A stretch of 64,000 nt of DNA, taken from positions 1,612,001-1,676,000 of the forward strand of contig JANTQA010000060.1 of the NCBI GenBank assembly GCA_027625915.1. The letters run 5' to 3'. Under the pieces are notes generated by a model. The model was given only the letters and a program-made list of their open reading frames with translations. It was not told where the DNA came from and made no database searches. This stretch comes from Anaeramoeba flamelloides. Taxonomy: Eukaryota; Metamonada; Anaeramoebidae. Of the stretch, positions 60,501 through 64,000 are shown in pieces. Within the stretch, counting starts at the first letter, position 1. Each line of letters begins with the position of its first letter. The translations under genes and the position numbers were made by a program.

Positions 60501-62487
60501 TTACCATCTAAAAAATAAAGTTAGATTTGGATCCCATTAAAGAGTTAATAGTTCTGTTTTTATTCTCAATTTATATCATATCTTCACTAATTGAAAGATA
60601 TATTAAACATGATCTAATAAAATTTATAAAAAATAATTATATTTTAAAATTCGCTTTATTTCAAATTTATCAATTATTTTGTTCAAACAAGTTTTTGATC
60701 AGCTTTTATTTTTTTTTAATTTTTAGAGGAAAAATAAACATTTCTAGTGTAGAGAACTGGATATTTAATAGTAATTTTTTGATTAGAATAGATAACTTCA
60801 ATTTATAGAAATTTTTATTTTCAAAATATGATTTTTAACTGGCATATGATTTTGAAAGGGGGTTTATTATAAGAAAATTGACTATGAATAAGAAAACTAA
60901 ACTCTTTTTCAGTCAAAGGAGTCCAATGTTATTGAAGGAATAGAACATATTCTATGAGTTTAGTTAATAATTCTCCTCAAAATAAATTTTCAATTTTTAA
61001 ATCTGATCATTTTTTCAAGTTTTAGATCTGATCATTTTTTCTATTTTTCTCTATTTTTTTTTTGCTTTTTGCTTTTTTTTTTTTAAAGAAAAAGGTAAAT
61101 TTGAGAAAATATCCTTTGAAACTCAAAATAACATTATTAAAATTGAGGATTTATATTTAATTTTAAAATTCTTACATTTACAAGTACAAAATCTTATTGT
61201 CAACAATTTTAATTTCCTAAAGAAATTGAGAAATTTGACAACGAGAAGTGTCAATGAAAGAGGCCCAAAAAATTTTTTAACATTTTTTTTTTTTGAAATT
61301 TAAGGTTTTTTAAGATATTTCTTTTATGAACCTCAACTCTAATCGGAAGTTTATTATTTCTCTTATTTATAAACAATTGTTGTTTGGATGATTCTTAATT
61401 AAAAGTGAATTTTTCAATCTTAGATGGACCACTTTGAGTGAAATGGGGTTTATTCACGATTTTCTTATCTACACAATGAATATTTTTTCAAACATTCTCA
61501 ATGGACAACCCTAATTTTTAAAGATCACATTGTAGATAATTCTCGATCTTTGGATTACTTGAATAATTCAATTATGTGCAAAAAAATAAACAATTCTTAA
61601 AAAAGGAATTATTAATTTTCACTATCTTTTAGTTTTTCAGCGCTTGCTGTATTATATTTTTTTCTTTTATTTGTTTTCCCACAACTCTTTCCGGAAGGTA
61701 TTTACTTTATTTGATTTTTAGAACAGAATCTCCCTTATCAAACACTAAAAAAATTTGATTCATTTTTGTTGAAATTTTTCTTGTTTCTATTGTTTCTCTA
61801 AAAATTAAATGTTTTTTGAAGATAAATTTCGATTAGGGTTATGTTTGTAAGTTTTTATAGTGTTTAAATGAAAAGATCTAATGGAAATTAAATTTGTGAA
61901 AATCAATCGATTTTTATACGTTGAATAAAAAAACTTTGTTTCTTATAGAAATAAAAAAGTGATATTCTAAATAAAAATTAAATTTGTAAAAAATTTATTT
62001 GTTTATTTTTACAAAAAAATTTTATTCATTAAAATCCGAAAAAATAATTTTTTATTTTTGAGAAAATAGGATTTTGATTTTTTCTATTCAATATCAAATA
62101 TATTGCCAATTTTGTTGTAAATTTTAATCTCTTTAGTTCAAAACAAACAATAATTTCATTTTGTTATCCATTTTTCTCAATTTTGAGCTTTTATATGAAA
62201 AGATCATATCCTGTAAACTATTCGACTACATGAAAACAATTGATTAGAAAATTATTAGTAATGTCTGAATGTTATTCAGTTTCAATTCAATAGAAATTTT
62301 CTTAAAAATAATTTTTTTTTCCAAACATTCTTTTTAATTGTTGATCTATTAACTCTAAAAAATTAACTGCAAAAATATAATTTTTTTCGTTCTTCAATCT
62401 TCGTTTATAAAAAGTCGTTACAACTAACAAACACCTAACGATAATATACACCTATTTTACTTAATATTTCAAATATAAAAGTAATCT

Positions 62488-63184
62488 TTAAGGGTCTAGT
62501 CATTTACCGTGAATATGCACCATACTCAAGTGGTGACCCGAGACCAAAAAAGGGTATGATGAAATAGCCTTCTTTTGGTTGACAAAATTCAAATAACAAA
62601 AAAAAATTCCATAGGATCATCTTTGACAAAAAATTAAACAAAGAAATATAAGTTTAAAAGAGTTCTCAATTTCCAAAAAATCAAAATTTAAAAAAAAAAA
62701 TCATGTTTTCTCATTTTCTATTTCCAAATGAGAGTAAATATCTTATATTTAAGACAAATTGTTTTCTTGAATATCGCAATCAATTTAATCCGATTTATTC
62801 TAATTTGTAGTTATTTTGAAACCCTCTATATTTGACCAAGTATGGATTAGGTATTATTCTTACTATAATAATAACTCATTTGAAAAAAGAAAAAAAAGAA
62901 AAAAAAAATCAACGAGATTTCAAAAAGCGCCAAAGAGTGACACTTCAAAACTGACACAGTTGTTTTCAAAATTGTAATTCATAATGATTCTACGTGGAAA
63001 TTGAGTGTCAGTCTTAGGGATTTTTTTCTAAAAATGTCCTCATTTTTGGTTGTTGATTTTTGGAGATCGATCATACATCATAGGTTGGTTGGTTTTTGAT
63101 TGGTGTTAGGTACTCAATATAATTACTAAAAAGTTTTTTTCCATTTCAGAAAAAAAAATTTCACCGTAATGACTAGGACCTTAA
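62488..63184. mobile_element. TTAA-flanked non-autonomous DNA element, copy 3
   Basis: TTAA at 62488-62491 and 63181-63184. Left end GGGTCTAGTCATTTACCGTG, right end ...CCGTAATGACTAGGACC. Interior co-linear with copies 1 and 2: ACCATACTCAAGTGG, GACCAAGTATGGATTAGGTA, TTGGTTGGTTTTTGATTGGT. The best-preserved member, 697 bp with both target sites. Confidence 0.7.
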
Positions 63185-63575
63185 AAGTTAATTTTTTTTT
63201 TTGACAACAAAAAACTTAAAAAACAATTTTCTGAATTCCCTTTTTCCAAATATTTGTGAACATTGAAAACAATTTCAAATAACAAGATAATTCATCAAAA
63301 TTTAATCCCTTTTTTCAAATTGGATCTAAGTTAATTCACTGATACCAAAAGTTCACAAAAAAAAAGGAAAAAAAAAGAAAAATTTTACTAATCTTTCTTA
63401 AAAAAAAAGGTTTTATTTGTTTTAAAATCAGTTGTATTCAAAAGAAAAATGTATTAATATTATTCTATTCAAAATAAAAAGTAATTTTCTCATGGAGGTC
63501 CAATAAACAAAAAAAAAATGATAGGAATTACCTATCATTTTTTCTTATTCAAAAAAAAAAAATTTTCATAATTTT

Positions 63576-64000
63576 ATGTCTTCAAAACCCCCAAACACAC
63601 TAACCATCCAAAAAGAAAAAGAAAAAGACAATAAACAAAAGAGAAGGAAAAACAACCAACTAAAATTAAACACAAAAAAAAACCCTTCCAGATCTGCAAA
63701 TTCATCAAGGTCAAAGCTAGCCAATTCGGCAAGTACGCCGCAACGCACAACTGCAACCAAATCACGTTCACTGTGTCCAGATCTGCCCTTGGACGCTCTT
63801 GATTTTTTAAATTCCTCATCTTATTCATCCTCTGAGAATGATCTTAAACAAAAAAGAAAAAAACCAAAATTATTTCGAACTTCTGATTCGGAATCTCAGT
63901 CTGATTCAAATTCTTGGTATTTGGAAACACTAGACTCTTCAGAGTTTACCGAAATTGATTCGATTGAAAATGAAAAAGAAATTTCAAGAGATCTCATTTC
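63576..64000 (+). CDS. 5' part of an unrecognised basic, Ser-rich protein (runs off the window)
   Basis: An ATG at 63576 opens a frame with no stop to the window end (141 complete codons). The first ~40 residues are Lys/Arg/Asn/Gln-rich (KEKEKDNKQKRRKNNQ), then comes a Ser/Arg/Thr stretch (PSRSANSSRSKLANSAS), then a Ser/Asp/Glu-rich acidic part (SSSYSSSENDLKQKRKKPK, SDSESQSDSNSWYLETLDSS). The base composition is clearly richer in G+C than the flanks and the codons look like those of the other host genes, supporting real coding. KQKRRK and KQKRKKPK could act as nuclear localisation signals. No domain is recognised in the visible part; the function cannot be stated. Confidence 0.7.
   Translation, partial: MSSKPPNTLTIQKEKEKDNKQKRRKNNQLKLNTKKNPSRSANSSRSKLANSASTPQRTTATKSRSLCPDLPLDALDFLNSSSYSSSENDLKQKRKKPKLFRTSDSESQSDSNSWYLETLDSSEFTEIDSIENEKEISRDLI

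Larger units (their letters stand above)
58302..63575. other. 5.3 kb gene-poor region
   Basis: Contains family A copy B with its nested MITE (58604-60500), a partial family E-like stretch (about 60905-61030), and TTAA element copy 3 (62488-63184). A GC-richer patch near 61630-61800 is noted under findings. The frame at 60527-60808 starts at TTG and has no recognisable motif. Confidence 0.5.

Noticed and set aside
60527-60808. A 93-residue frame after family A copy B
   Set aside because: TTG start, no motif, composition identical to surrounding non-coding DNA.
1-64000. tRNA, rRNA and CRISPR-like content
   Set aside because: No convincing cloverleaf or B box, no conserved rRNA segment and no regularly spaced short direct repeats with unique spacers were seen on reading. 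A tRNAscan or Rfam run would be needed to exclude them formally.

Overview
The window is a strongly AT-rich (by eye well over 70% A+T) piece of a protist nuclear genome. The evidence is spliceosomal GTA...AG introns, a core histone, chromatin and vesicle-coat genes, proteins loaded with Asn, Gln and Lys/Glu runs, and many DNA-transposon remnants. The mix of a LIM protein, KE/N-rich insertions and very low GC suggests an amoeboid protist. Anaeramoebae is my best guess, but it is an inference and not shown by the sequence. The standard stop codons TAA, TAG and TGA fit all models.

Nine host genes can be read. In order they are: histone H2B (2618-2962, minus); an SGF29-like SAGA subunit (5571-10182, two exons split by a 3.84 kb intron); a LIM-domain protein (15412-16706); a ChAPs/exomer-type cargo adaptor (22090-25275); the Hsp70-Hsp90 co-chaperone STI1/HOP (28319-30575, with a tiny first exon); a seven-TM protein resembling THH1/TOM1/TOM3 (35056-41137, three exons, one 5.03 kb intron); a PP2A-like phosphatase (44973-52124, eight exons, one 5.39 kb intron); a Sec24-type COPII protein (55878-58301, minus); and the start of an unrecognised Ser-rich basic protein running off the right edge (63576 onward). 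They belong to unrelated house-keeping pathways (chromatin, chaperone, secretory traffic, signalling), with no operon-like logic.

Between and inside these genes lies a dense layer of repeats. It includes TTAA-flanked non-autonomous elements, TA-flanked Tc1/mariner-type MITEs, one near-intact 1.3 kb Tc1 element with a broken DD34E transposase, a decayed LINE with a second truncated copy of its 3' end, a 2 kb unclassified repeat in three copies, near-perfect hairpins, and microsatellites.

The most striking theme is that three genes whose other introns (if any) are only about 90-200 bp each contain exactly one intron of 3.8-5.4 kb, filled with these repeats. All exon joins keep phase and family alignment, so the genes look functional despite being hidden from plain ORF finding. 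Repeat boundaries were judged by eye and are approximate.
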